DNA of 64,000 nucleotides, from assembly GCA_944739405.2 (NCBI GenBank), contig OX123200.2, forward strand, positions 8,572,761 to 8,636,760, written 5' to 3'. The notes below the pieces were generated by a model, which saw only the letters and a program-made list of their open reading frames with translations, had not been told where the DNA came from and did no database searches. The first letter of the stretch is position 1, and each line of letters opens with the position of its first letter. Shown one piece after another: positions 10,950-22,475 of the stretch. Position numbers and translations under genes: made by a program. This stretch comes from Euclidia mi. Taxonomy: Eukaryota; Arthropoda; Insecta; Lepidoptera; Erebidae.

Positions 10950-11847
10950 TCACCGGGAGAGATCCAAGTGAAAAAGTCTTCGCGGATGTTGTTTGAAGTA
11001 CGTGTTTTGAATTGTTAGATTCTGTGAGATACAGAATTCTAGCAGTCTCTCACCTCTCTGATTTCTGACGCCTAGTCCATACTTTCCCACTATGTTGCGA
11101 ATATGATCGTCCTTAACAGTTGCGCCTACCTTTACATTCCACGCTCCCATAATCATCAATAATTCCCTATTTGATATTGCAGCCAATGTTGTCTCCAATT
11201 TGCTATAAAATTCGTCAATATCTTCTGATTTCGATTGTGCCGTAGAAGCGTAGATTTGCACAATGTTGAGTGCGATAGGTTTGGTGTTCAATCTTAAAGT
11301 AATTATCCTGTCCATAATAGCATTGTATCCTGTCACTAACTTATGTATTGCCTTTGGTAAACGCTACACCGTTTATACTTTCATCGTTGGCGCCAGAGAA
11401 ATACATTATGTTACCCATATTGGTCGTATAGTGGCCTATTCCTCTGGTATGCGTTTCGGATAATCCAAGGGTAGAGATGTTGTACTGAGTCATCTCTTTC
11501 TCTACAACGCTCTGTTTACCTGCTTTTAGTAGGCCTCGGACATTCGATGTCGCCAATAGGTGTCGTTTGAGAAGATGAAATTTTTTGCCGCCAGTAGCAT
11601 TTCCACACGCCGTGGCCTGGTGGCCTACCACTTCGGTGGCTTCGGTAGTCCATTTCATATCACTAGGCCCGGTAAGACGCCGGGGGTAAGCCGGCTCGCT
11701 CGACAAAATATTCCTTTTACTCACCATTTCTAAGAGATAGAATTTTCTTGGAACAATAGCGGTAGTGGTTTTCCATTTGCCTTCTACGCCAGTATTTTGG
11801 AAGGAATTTAATCTTCCTGGCCACTGTAGGCCACATCTACACATCAT
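10950..11847 (-). pseudogene. RTE LINE APE-type endonuclease region
   Basis: The N-terminal part (11341-11847) contains LATSNVRGLLKAGK (normally LATWNVRG), LGLSETHTRG with the catalytic Glu, and MYFSGANDESINGVAF. The C-terminal part (10950-11336) contains ALNIVQIYA, LLMIMGAWNVKVG where the usual catalytic GDWN reads GAWN, and GLGVRNQRGERLLEFC. A frameshift separates the two frames near 11336-11341. The lost Asp and the Trp-to-Ser change mean the nuclease is inactive. Confidence 0.88.
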
Positions 11848-12003
11848 GGGTTCGGTGCATGTGTTCGAGTTAGTTTTCTGCCGCTGGAGATTCGGCAGTG
11901 ACTGTTTTATGGTGGCTATTTGTCTTCTTCTCCATCCTACCCTCCTCTTTTCTCATCCGGGCTTGGGACCGGCAACGGTAGAGTTGAAACAGAGAAACAG
12001 ATA

Positions 12004-13090
12004 ACTTCCCTTAAACAAATGTATTTTTACTTATAATGTATATCTCTACGGCAAATAACTTCATGTGGTATTTTCGAGTTATGCTTACTTTAGTTACTTT
12101 GATTAGCCGGTAATTAGTATCTTGACATCATATAATTTGTATAATTATATTTTGCGCTATTCTTTGAAACGTTGCCTAACGCCTACTTGCACGACAAGAA
12201 TTGAATTTGGGCGTCAATAGATGAATATGACTTGAATAGGAAGTTTTGACTATCCATTTGTGCATTTATAAGATACAAATTGAAGAAGGTTGAAGAAGGG
12301 ACTCTACATTTATGTCGTAGCCTAACAAGATATTTATCCAAAATATCAGTTTCTGAAATAACTTTGAATAAATTTCGAATTGAAATAAAAACATCTATGA
12401 CGAATGGCCTATAACAGTATTAACTCTAAGTTTGGAGTTATTTAGTCTTTCTTTCGTTACAAAGCCGCAGTAGCACTCGTATGTTCGTGGCACTATGAGT
12501 CCTTTTTTCATGCCATATATTATTTCACACACGTCTCAACACTGTCGATTTCCCTCGTAATTACTACATAAGTGTATTACACGTTCGCTGAAGGTAATCC
12601 CAGCAGGCCCCTCTTCATAACTAAAGGAATTCAATCAGTTCCTCCACTCAATTCTCGTGAGACTCCTGTCGCTAAGACGTGCGGCAATTACAAGCGGTGC
12701 TCTCTAATTATATACTATTCATGGTACTACGACGCCGCGATGAAAAGTGAGTTAGTAATATTCAACTTGGCAAGTTGAAGATTGCAGTAATCTCATTTTG
12801 TGGTTGCTTAGTAGGCCTCTTGGTGGGGAAGATTTAGAATTAAGAGCAATTTGTTTTTAATACCGCATGACTAAAGAATGAGATGTACTTACACAAGTAG
12901 AATATTGCAAATAAAAAAACTGGCAGTAGGTTGAGTTTCTTGTTTTGAATTAAAAAAATAAGTTTATCGTAGTGGGTTAATAAGTTGCGATATAGGTATA
13001 GAGTGTACGTTATAAAAGTTGTTCACACAACACATCATTGGGCAACCAAGTTATTGGGCGTAGAAGTTTAAATTTAGTGTCTGTGTGGAC
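12004..13090. other. No gene recognised
   Basis: This is AT-rich sequence beyond the 5' end of the RTE element. The frame at 12572-12778 encodes nothing I recognise. Confidence 0.5.
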
Positions 13091-13094
13091 TGAG

Positions 13095-13242
13095 GGACTA
13101 CATGTTTTGTTATATATCCACATCCGATCCTTGGGACAATAAGAGTGCTACTAAGATATTTCCAGTAATTGCCACGGGAGCTGGGAGAAACGGTTAAATA
13201 AAATAAAATGTGCGGGCGTAGCTGTATAATATGCTCTACTAG
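13095..13242 (+). mobile_element. Helitron-like 3' fragment
   Basis: Contains 'gatccttgggac', 'gccacgggagctggga' and 'gtgcgggcgtagctg', then terminates in CTAG followed by T. These match, loosely, the copies at 20470-20675, 24456-24656 and 34351-34557. The 5' end is not identifiable. Confidence 0.45.
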
Positions 13243-13346
13243 TTTGTATGTATTTAGCTTTATTCAGCTTATTTCTACTGTGAATACAATAAATTTGTGT
13301 AATACAATGAATGTGCAAAACGATTCCGTTCAAAATCTCATAGTTA

Positions 13347-13600
13347 GACTGCACGGTTGCCATTTAGTATTCTTTATTCTATGGTTGCCGTAGTGGTTTA
13401 GGCGGCTGCCTACCTGTTTGACACTGCTTTAAGTGTTGCGGGCTCGATCCCCGCACGAGACAACAGTTTGTGCGCTTCATAAATTGTTGTTTCGCGTCTG
13501 GGTGTTCATTGTGTCCGTTGGTTGTACGTAACATGTTTATTAATTCTCCCACAACACAGAACTTATTCCTTGTCAAAAAAAGAAAAGTATATATGGCGAA
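13347..13600 (+). mobile_element. tRNA-derived SINE (family B)
   Basis: Similar to 21274-21520 and, more distantly, 39005-39215. The head reads GTAGTGGTTTAGGCGGCTGC (A-box region), then GGGCTCGATCCCCGCACGAG (B-box region), 'acaac...ttgttgttt' and an A-rich tail. The very 5' end holds a local duplication, with ACGGTTGCC at 13353 recurring as ATGGTTGCC about 27 bp later. Non-coding. Confidence 0.75.
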
Positions 13601-14454
13601 CAGATACCTTGCTCTACCTAGATGCGTGTGATCGAGCGTGCTATTGAGTTATTAGGGTGTCATCGGAACACTGAAGATACATTACTACGGCATCTTGATG
13701 TATTACTACACCATTTTGCGATGGCGTAGTAATATATCAAGTTACTAGACGTCGCCAGCGCCTTCGCCCGCGTCAATTATACATATAAACCTTCCTCTTG
13801 AATCATTCTATCTATTAAAGATTTTTAAGATTTACGCATACATAGGGACAGACAGACAGAAGACAGACTTTGTTTGATAATGTGAACTATGTAATGATGA
13901 TGTGGATGCAAACCCTATGCGAGATAGCGCTCTGGGCAATACACAGGTCTTTGTTCTGTATCTTGAGCCTGTAACGCATAATTTTTAGCTGACAGTCCCA
14001 GCTATCATACACATGGTTAAATATAATAATATTCTACCACATTCACACAACACCATCTAGTCCCAAACTATGCCGAGCTTGTTCTATGGGTACTAGATAA
14101 TGGATAAACATACATATATACTTCTTTTTTTCGTAAATACATACATATTATACATAGAAACACTCAGACCAAGACAAACATTCATGTTCATGCACACAAA
14201 TATTTGACTTGAGCGGGAATCGAACCCACTACCTTCGGCGTTGCAGTCGATTACACTCCCGCTTCGCCAACCGATCGTCATATCATTAAATAGATATTTG
14301 CCAGTGCTTAAAGCATAGAGTAAAGTAATACTACGGGATTAAAGCTCATGACACATGCACTGGCTAAAGTTTGTACTATGAAATAAGAACATATTAAATG
14401 TGAAACTTGTGATATTTTCTAAGTTGTGTATAGTTTCAAAAGTGTAAATAAATA
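13601..14454. other. No gene recognised
   Basis: AT-rich sequence. A tRNA-like SINE head in minus orientation may lie at 14205-14280 (gcgggaatcgaacccactacc). Its flanks 'tacatata...ttcgtaaatacatac' are simple-sequence-like. Nothing coding was recognised. Confidence 0.5.
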
Positions 14455-14574
14455 TACAGGTTGTGACAAGACCCATCACCAAGCCGAAGTCTACTCGTTG
14501 TGGACATCATGCCAAATCATACTAAGCAAAAATAATAGCTGGGAAAGCTGTTTTTTAAGTTTTCACATTTTTGA

Positions 14575-14835
14575 GGCTAGTTTCAGAGTGACGCGCGCGG
14601 CACGCGCCGTCAGCCAGCGCGTCTCAAACAGCGCGTTTGGCGCGCGGACCACTGTGAAACGAGTTCGCGTTTCTCTTTGCAATGTATGAAGCTTCGGCAG
14701 CGCTGGCCGACGGCGCGCGTCTCACACGCGGCGCGTTTGAACTGCGTGACTATGAAACGCTACTACTAATCTAGTGTAATTGTAAGCGCGCGCGTGTGGC
14801 CGACGCCGCTCAAACGCGTGACTCTGAAACCAGCC
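14575..14835. mobile_element. GC-rich MITE with 21-bp TIRs
   Basis: The termini GGCTAGTTTCAGAGTGACGCG and CGCGTGACTCTGAAACCAGCC are inverted with few mismatches. The interior is a run of CpG-rich GCGCG motifs with no coding potential. No clear target duplication is visible (TGA at left, TTA at right), so the superfamily is open; PIF-like is one possibility. It abuts the TTAA of the next element. Confidence 0.6.
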
Positions 14836-16157
14836 TTAAGGCGAGGATTTCCGAGCGCTCAAAGCTTTTGAGGCTCCCCTCTTCCCCAGTTCGCGAGTAT
14901 AATTACGATCAATCGCGACGCGAGACGCGACGCACCTGCCGCCATATTATGTAGGTATAACACTTTCGCGCCACAGTATAGAAAATTGAAGCAGTATATC
15001 AATTGAAATATAAACTTACTTATCGAGTATAAATAATTTGCAAAGTTTTTGTTTTGAATAAACCTTTATGAAATTCGAAAGTAGTTTTACAAAATTTCTT
15101 TTGTTTATAGTGACAATCGTAATCAGTAGATAATTTATGAACATTATGTTTGTTGTTAATTATAAAAAAAACGTATGATCGCTCGCAATGCGAAAGTATC
15201 GCTTGTTCGATATCAATCTTAGGGAAAAGGATTAGATTAATATAAATTAATTAATTCGTTGCTACTGTCAGCAAAACAACGGCATAGAACCAATAATACA
15301 CATAAAGGGTAAGATACTCATAGCTACTTTTAATCACCAATAATTACATTTTGTTATATTTATTTTAACTATGCAATCTCTAAGATACTACTCTGTCAAA
15401 AAAGTACCGGAAAAAGATCAATAATACACAAGATTTTTATTACAGGGCAATAGTTATAGCAATATATACTCATGCAAACACACGTGCATGCATAATAAAG
15501 GAGATCACCCAGCCCCATACAAATTTAGGCTATTCTAAAAGTGCCGGCCATCGATATATATGTACTAAATATATGTCAATGGTGCCGGCCAACTAAAATA
15601 AACTTATAGAATATTACGAAATAAACATTTTTTATTACTACACTAAGGTTCTAAGTGCAGTCTGTGAGATCATATTCCAGCTCAAAGAATCTATTCTGTT
15701 CCTAAAATAAATCTTAAGTAATTACTGTTATTTTTTTGCCTAAAATAACGTGCATGTTGCAATTTAAATGGCATCAGGTAATGACAGGTAGTAAGCCAAG
15801 AGCGAAATATCTGATTGATAAGCATTACTGCCTCACAGAAAGAGACGCTGACGTTCCAAGCCATCCCGCACCAGACTATGGGCAGGGCAGGTAGCGAGGA
15901 TACGACTGTTAGACTACAGGGGGCCAATTCTGCTATTTTTATATGACATTTATATCGTATTTTGAATGGATTTAAAAGCGGTATTCTGATAACCATATGT
16001 CATAGTATAATTTAAAATAAACAGTTCGTCGTTGACACATACGATCTCGTTACAAATTCATTCAAATATCATATAATTTAGAAGAATACACTTTTTATGA
16101 CGTAAGTATGACACTGACATGATATTGCGACTATATTTATTTAGCGGAATTGGGCCC

Positions 16158-16585
16158 CAGGCCCATGTCCAAAATGGATGGGTCATATGAACCACCAGGT
16201 GACGTATATAGGACGATATAAGAGCATAAAATAATAAGATTCAGCACTATGCCGTCACTTGTAAGCTGTCCAACTGAGTACTGATGAGAATTCAAAAGTG
16301 CAGGTAGAGTGTGTACGCATTTTGGTCATATATTTTTGTACAGCATTATGACCTTCGATAGATCCATGATAAATAATAAGAAAGCGCGCAGTGCCGTAAA
16401 AAATGGTGCGCTACAAAGTCGGTAATTTTTTGGAAATTGCCAGAAAATCAAATTCTCACCAGCACTCAGTTGGACAGCTTACAAGTGACGGCATAGTGCT
16501 GAATCTTATTATTTGATGCTCTTATATCGTCCTATATACGTCACCTGGTGGTTCATATGACCCATCCATTTTGGACATGGGCCTG
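16158..16585. mobile_element. Foldback element with 136-bp arms
   Basis: The arms 16158-16293 and 16450-16585 are nearly perfect inverted copies, starting CAGGCCCATGTCC and ending GGACATGGGCCTG. A central spacer of about 156 bp separates them. There is no open frame. No target duplication is obvious, so its superfamily is undetermined. Confidence 0.75.
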
Positions 16586-16732
16586 TAGTCTATGTAACAA
16601 TTGCCGCGATCAGTTTACGGCCAATTCGAAACATGACCAGTGAAAACTCCAGCGGAATAACCATTGCAGTAGGATATACCCGATTAGAATTCTTCAATAA
16701 ATAGTATATTATACCTAGGGCAAGAAATAAAG

Positions 16733-17240
16733 ATGGGCAAAGCAAACCAAGTGAACAGGATTGATACACGTATCCATTTGGGTTGGGCTGCTTTCGATAA
16801 ACTGGCATTTGCTTTTACGAAGCAACAAAAAGCAAGAATATTCAACCAGTGCGTCCTGCCAGTGCTCACCTACGGAGCCGAAACTTGGGTTACTACAGAG
16901 GCAGCGCCACAGAAACTTGATGTTGTTCAAAGAACAATGGAGAGAAAACTGGCAGGAGTGACACTCAGAGACAGAAAGAAGAATAAATAGCTCCGAAAAG
17001 AAAGTCTGGTACCAGATGTTGCCAAAAGAGTAGCGGCCGGACATGTAGCCAGAAATCCCGAAACATGGTGCAAGCAAATATTAAAATGGCAACCATGGGA
17101 TTGTAAATGACTAGCTGGAACGGCAAATAAGATGGAAAGAAGACATCATAAAGATAGCAGGCAGTAATTGGTTGAAGACTGCCCAAAACAGATATAGTGA
17201 TATCCAGGTGTTTCCAACTGGCCTTTTCTCTACAAGAACC
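16733..17240 (+). pseudogene. RTE-like LINE RT C-terminal fragment
   Basis: The frame opening at 16733 contains IHLGWAAFDKL, FNQCVLPVLTYGAETWVTT and MERKLAGVTLRDR, typical of the C-terminal third of a second RTE subfamily, distinct from the 7.9-12.0 kb element. After a TAG near 16988 the homology continues in the same direction (DVAKRVAAGHVARNPETW, then WLKTAQNRYSD). It is 5'-truncated and has stops. Confidence 0.8.
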
Positions 17241-17344
17241 GGCCGAAACATTGGAAAGTGAGAACGACGCGACGCAACATCTCTTCAATTACATGGTGCC
17301 ATGCCTGTACATCATGCAAGACATCTGTACCTGACCGGTCATAG

Positions 17345-18175
17345 ACATTCCTACTAAAGGTTTAGACGATATTTTTATATTTGGTCAGGAGTATTTAAAA
17401 ATATGTTTTTTACTTTTTTTAATGAGTCCACTGCATTTAAAGGCTCACGTATTTCACGTTAGGCTGAAAACGTATAGTTGACTACCGTTACACCTCTTTG
17501 ATTTAACACTTTTGTCAAAACAAAAATGCTCTACGGTACTTTGAGACATACATTCAAACCTAAATATTGTCTCAGAGAATACGCTTGTATCCTAAAATGT
17601 AATTAGCGATTGATTCGTTCCTTTATTAGATGTTAAACTGAAATACCTGATTTTTCTTCAAAAAACAATCAGCAATATTACTAATTACGGCTTTTTAAAA
17701 AAATTTTTGAATTTGACACGAAAACGCTGTAAACCATCATAGCGGTTGAGTTATATCACAAAGTACAAAACAAAACAATCCGTGAATGAAGTCTGGTCTG
17801 ATGCACCCACTTTTATTTTGTTATATTCGATTTAACAGTTTGAAACTTTTACTTTTTAGTTGTATTTACTACTAAAACGTCAACAACATGAATGGTGGAC
17901 GTACTGTTTGACGTAATGCTCTCTGATTGGTGTTCACTGTCACAAGAATAAGTAAAAACATTATTTTTTAGTTTTAGAATCCTAAAAATTACATTAATCT
18001 TTATCCTTTTTATAATAAATAATAAACTTTATTGACATCTTAAATCATAATGGATCTATAGATACTACAATCAAACCGATTTATTCTTAGTGGACACAAG
18101 CCTATTGACTTAGAAGTTTGGTGTTATAGTTAAAATGTTTACAACAGTGTGTTCTATTAAAATATCATAATTTAT
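17345..18175. other. No gene recognised
   Basis: AT-rich interior of the TTAA-flanked element. No coding signal was seen. Confidence 0.5.
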
Positions 18176-18224
18176 TGATTGGCCGGCAAAATAAAAATTA
18201 GCCCTATTTGGGTGATCTCCTTTA

Positions 18225-19552
18225 GGCGCTGCCATCGGCAAGTAGTAGTGAAAAAAGTTAAAATTTTACATACATACATACGTACGAAATGATACTCCTA
18301 CACCCACAACGCTTATTTTCCGCCAACCAATAATAAACTCTAGTTTTCGTTATTATTTGTCGCTCAAATTGATATACTTACCTACCGAACACCTTACCTA
18401 CCTTTCTAAGCTGTGACACCAGTGCATACTTCCTCGGCGTGATAAATAATTACTATAATATTATTAGGTGTCCATTGTTCGGTGTTTGGTAATAGTGTGG
18501 AAATCAATGATATTATTGGTGGAAATAGTCAATAGAATTATTGAATAGACGGAAATTCATTTTTTTTTTGTTTTTGATCGCGCTAGTCTTAGGAACTAGC
18601 AGGCCAATTTCTAAGATTTATTTGCTTGTCTAGCCCATTTGTTGAGGAAGGTTATACCAAATAACATCACGCTACTACCCACGAGGGTGGGGCAGTAACC
18701 ATAAATACCACTAAGTAGGTAACTGCGGATATTTGTATTTATTTAGGTAGGTAGGTACCTATAAAATTCGCTTGTACCTATAGCTTTTAGGTACATCTCA
18801 CATTTTATTTCCGTATATAGGTACACAGAATAAAAGTGTGAATTATTGTATTAGGTAGGTACCCAATACAACAATAATACTATAAATCATCCACAATATA
18901 CAACAAATCAATATTTTTCTAAATTACTGTTACCTAACTATGCTGTTGTTATCAAGTCGTTATCTTGTCCAATAATCAAAACGATATTTTTAAAACTATA
19001 CTTCTTACTTATATACACTATTATTACTTACTAAAAATTTACAATACCGATTTACAAACTAAACCTAGATGTAATATATTTATCAATAAGTGATGATGAC
19101 ATTCGTAACTGACGATAAAATAATTCGTAATCCTGCGGTGCGCTCTGCAAACTAGCGATACGTCCTGTCTCCATTACATCCCGCTCGGGACTGAACGACG
19201 CCGGAGAGAGCGCGTCGGCAGTAGGAAATTACGTATTTTCGGTATTATATTTTTGTATATATTAAAATTCATAATGTGATTGCCGAAAACCATCCGCTTT
19301 TACATGACCTTTCTTTTGGTATACTTTTGAAAATTCTAATCCCAATACAACTCAAATGAAACGGGAAAAGTTGTTTAAACAGACCTATATTCGCGATTAT
19401 TTTCTATCGTATCAAATGACAGTAATCGTGGTTCGAATGGCCGAAATATAAAGATCTAATGCTGTAGAATTACATATATTTTTTTCCGAATTTAAATCTC
19501 TGTTATTTACAAATAAAACGCGTTTGGCCACGCTAGATAACACTGTATTTTG
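18225..19552. other. No gene recognised
   Basis: Right part of the TTAA-flanked element. It contains short direct repeats of TAGGTA (for example near 18714-18760 and 18855-18862) and a GC-richer patch at 19130-19230. No open frame of note. Confidence 0.5.
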
Positions 19553-20204
19553 GGAAATCCTCGCCTTAAACCGCAATTAAAAGCGCGCGCGTGCAATGCT
19601 CGAAATACCTACTTATCCATGGAGTCATAGGGCATCTGAAGAATATATTGGAGGGGTAAATGCATCGATTTTGTACCTAATTAGAAAAAATCCATACTAA
19701 CTTTGAGCCTCAATATCTCCTGAACCACTAATTGCCCAGGTATGGCGCCGAAGTAAAAAATGTTCGTAGTGATTGGTACAACATGGGATTTCAGTTTTCG
19801 TTAAGGGTCTTTTTACACCCTGTATATAAATAATTATGTTCAGTTGGCCTACACCTTAATAAAACCAACCAACACTTATCAATGTACTACGAACAACATT
19901 TACGCAGATACCAATTTATCAAAGCGTGTATTTATTTACCCGTCAACTTTATGGCCCGTTTGGTTGTAAATCGCACCGTCTGACGTCAGCAGCGTGTCGG
20001 TGTCCCTAATTTGGCATACGTTTGACAGCGATGATTTATTACAAATCCAATTGAGTCGATAAAATAAAGTGTTATCGCAATGAATCATGCTTGGTACAGC
20101 TTACGTGAAACGCTTGTTTTATGGCCCTAGTATTTATTCAAGGACACCACACATATTGCTATAGATTTGGATCTATTCATCATAATAATATCAATATTTA
20201 AATG

Positions 20205-20465
20205 TTCTGATCGCATGACAGCGAGTGGAGCAAGTGAATGAGTTTGTATATTTAGGTACGCTGTTTACAAGAGATGGTAAGAATGTAGAAGATATTGAAA
20301 GAAGAGTTAATGCAGGTAAGTTTACAGTACCCTGAACAGAAGAGCATGCATGAGGAATCTGATGGGAGTGAATGAAGCAAGAGAGATATGTCAGGATCGT
20401 TGCAAATGGCGTTCCGTAGTCTCTGCCTACCCCTCTGGGAAAGAGGCGTGAGTCTATGTATGTAT
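20205..20465 (+). pseudogene. LINE RT C-terminal fragment
   Basis: 20225-20323 encodes VEQVNEFVYLGTLFTRDG and then IERRVNAGK, a conserved LINE RT segment after the palm. A gap follows, then CKWRSVVSAYPSGK near 20400-20445. It is a truncated, frameshifted copy. The end segment is shared with the fragments at 8455 and 45236. Confidence 0.75.
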
Positions 20466-20469
20466 GATG

Positions 20470-20675
20470 TATGTATGTATATAAATAAAATCTTGCGTTA
20501 CTGACTGACTGACAGACAACGCACAGCCGACACTACTAAGCGCAAGAAACTAATATTTGGCATGTATGTTCCTTGGGTACCGTAGGGATAAGGGAGTATC
20601 GAAATGCCCACGAGATCGGGCAGAGACGATTAAATTCAAATAAAATGTGTGGGCTTAGCTACGGGTATCCTCTAG
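20470..20675 (+). mobile_element. Short Helitron-like element (family H2)
   Basis: Begins in 'tatataaataaaatc', then 'ttgcgttactgactgactgacagac', 'atttggcatgtatgttcctt' and 'agctacgggtatcct', ending CTAG before T. The same order of motifs occurs at 34351-34557 (+) and 24456-24656 (-). It has no target duplication. This short AT-rich head with a CTAG end is common in lepidopteran genomes and fits a non-autonomous Helitron. Confidence 0.55.
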
Positions 20676-20699
20676 TGTAAAAATATATGTCCTAACTGA

Positions 20700-21273
20700 C
20701 ATATCACAGAGTAATTTACTGAATGCAGAAACACGCAATTTGCACAGTGGGTTGTGAGGCACTCACCAAGGAAGGACTTTTTATATCCCATCTCTAAGGA
20801 GGTAAAATAACGATAAAAAAATGGTGAAGCACAAATGTTGAAACAGTTCGTTTGAAAAACAAATTTTGAAGCTAGCAGTCAAAACGTGGCAACGAGACTT
20901 TCATAGCTGGGTATAGTGCCTCTCAGATTAACAATAGTTTATCGTGTCCCGCGTGTACAATATAGCCTATACGGCGTTTACGATGCTTATACTAAAGAAC
21001 GTTACTTTTTAATGGCTCTGATAACTTTAGGTCCAAAATTATTAAGGGAAAGGTTAGTTTAATGTAGGTAGGCTTCGGGCGCTTAGTAAATAATACCCTT
21101 TATTCACGATACCTAGCGTTTTTTGGAGACAAGGTCAGTCATTTTAAAATATGTAAGTAAAAAATGCGCTTGATATGAAACAGGTGTATTAACACCGTTG
21201 CTTTACTTCAAAGTCTTCAAACAACCGGTTCCAATATTTGACTATCCATGGATTTGACTACTAAAGAAAAAAA
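20700..21273. other. No gene recognised
   Basis: Begins with a degenerate 'ctgacatatcacagag' motif that recurs near 33080. Otherwise featureless AT-rich sequence. Confidence 0.45.
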
Positions 21274-21520
21274 CCGACTGCACGGTTGGCGTAGTGGTTT
21301 AAGTGGCCGCCTCACCGCTTGGTACTGCGCCGAGTGTCGTGAGTTCGATCCCCACACGAGACAACACTTTTTGTGATCCATATTGTTGTCACGAGTCTGG
21401 GTGTACTTTGTGTCCGTTAGTCGTATGTTTGTAAAGTCCCCCGCGACACAGGATTTATTCAAAGTGCGGGAGTTGTCTTTCTTATAAAAAATAAAAATAA
21501 TAATAAAAATAAAAGATAAT
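21274..21520 (+). mobile_element. tRNA-derived SINE (family B)
   Basis: The best-preserved family-B copy. The head is GGCGTAGTGGTTTAAGTGGC, the B-box-like part is GTGAGTTCGATCCCCAC, then 'acgagacaacac', a 'gtctgggtgt' body and an A-rich AATAAAAAT-type tail. Chance frames across it are not genes. Target duplications are not clear. Confidence 0.82.
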
Positions 21521-22075
21521 GGACAAAAGCTTACAAAAGATGTCAATTATGTGTCTCTAGTGGATAAATCAAATATTGGGACATAAATGACATTGATGCT
21601 TATATTCGCAAACGGATTTTTAACTAACTCTAGAAACGGAACAATTTTTATTAAATAATTTAGACAACGTCGTTTTTTACAATTTCCATAATATATCACT
21701 CAGTAAACATATATAACGTGATGCTGTTATACCACTTCACTAATGGATAGCCAGCAAGATCGTTCCCTGCACGTCAAATAAATATATTTTGATAATGCAC
21801 AAACGCTTATTTAGTATCTGTATTTTTTATACAAAAGAGACAGGCATTATTCCGATTGATTTTGTCGTCAATTTTCGACAATAAATTCACTGAATTAAAG
21901 TAGTTGACTGTCACGATTTCACACTAAATTAAGCATCGATATACCTACTAGTAAAAAAAGCTTTAAGCGACCTACCTTGCGGTCACATCGATAAATCTTT
22001 CGAATGAAGAGGATATTTTGTTTTATTAAACATCACGGCTCTGATCACTAAATCTATAGGTAAACAGAGTTATTT
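21521..22075. other. No gene recognised
   Basis: AT-rich, no coding or repeat signal that I can support. Confidence 0.45.
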
Positions 22076-22077
22076 TA

Positions 22078-22435
22078 AGATTTCTGACATATTTTTCTGA
22101 ATCATCATCATCGGCCATGTACGAGTATATCGGTCCCACCGTTGGGCACGGTCTTTTTTTCACTATGGGAAGGGTAAAGCCGTAGGCCGCCACCGTGACC
22201 ATGTGCGGGTTGGCAGACATCACAACGGGCAGACACCAGAACATTCAGGCATGCAGGTTTTTCTGAATACCAGCAAATAATCATACTCGTAGATAAGTTG
22301 CACCCAGACACAGACCAAATAATTATGCTCTGCACAGATCTCTCTTTAATTGGAATGAAGCCCGTGTAACCTCTAGCTTAGCAAACAAGTACATTAACCA
22401 CTAGACCGAATCCAATCGAAACAGTCCAGTATAAA
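22078..22435 (-). mobile_element. tRNA-derived SINE related to family C
   Basis: Minus orientation: the CATCATCATC-type tail is at the left (22103) and a tRNA-like head at the right, whose complement reads GGTCTAGTGGTTAATGTACTTG. The body contains 'cggtcttttttt...atgggaagggtaa' and 'ccatgtgcgggttggcagac', which recur at 23370-23430. Confidence 0.65.
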
Positions 22436-22475
22436 CATATTATTCTGAATATTTCAAGCCATTCTTTCTCGATTC

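Larger units (their letters stand above)
7921..12003 (-). mobile_element. RTE-clade LINE, nearly full length, inactive, split by a Helitron
   Basis: Reading leftwards from 12003 there is a 5' leader, an APE-type endonuclease, a reverse transcriptase and an RTE-type C-terminal domain ending near 7921 with a GAT-rich tail. Subtracting the Helitron gives about 3.25 kb, a normal RTE length. The C-terminal motifs (FEMWCWRRMLRIPWTA, then YFGHIMR) match the RTE/BovB group as I know it. Frameshifts and stops are scattered throughout, and the endonuclease and RT each lose a catalytic Asp, so it is dead. The component regions are described separately. Confidence 0.88.
15496..18224. repeat. Perfect 16-bp inverted repeats 2.7 kb apart
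   Basis: TAAAGGAGATCACCCA at 15496-15511 is matched by its exact complement at 18209-18224. The pairing continues imperfectly inward to a GCCGGCCA/TGGCCGGC block (15543-15550, 18179-18186). This could be the termini of a second, older element inside the TTAA-flanked one. No target duplication was identified. Confidence 0.55.
14836..19569. mobile_element. 4.7-kb TTAA-flanked element
   Basis: A perfect 13-bp inverted terminus, GGCGAGGATTTCC at 14840 and GGAAATCCTCGCC ending 19565, is directly flanked by TTAA on both sides (14836-14839, 19566-19569). The target TTAA is present once in the empty copy at 2.0-2.4 kb. A TTAA duplication is the hallmark of piggyBac-type transposition, but the termini do not look like canonical piggyBac ends and I find no transposase. 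It holds a foldback element, an RTE fragment and an inner pair of inverted 16-mers. It may be a large non-autonomous element that served as a landing site for others. Confidence 0.75.
14455..19824. mobile_element. Second copy of mariner-like MITE M1, split by later insertions
   Basis: The left half (14455-14574) matches 2042-2160, including 'gacccatcaccaagccgaag'. The right half (19566-19824) matches 2163-2419, including 'ctcaatatctcctgaacca', and ends in the M1 terminus 'tttttacaccctgta'. In the uninterrupted copy these halves are adjacent at a TTAA within a T-run. The intervening 5 kb therefore consists of later insertions: a 261-bp element, then a TTAA-flanked 4.7-kb element. Confidence 0.82.
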
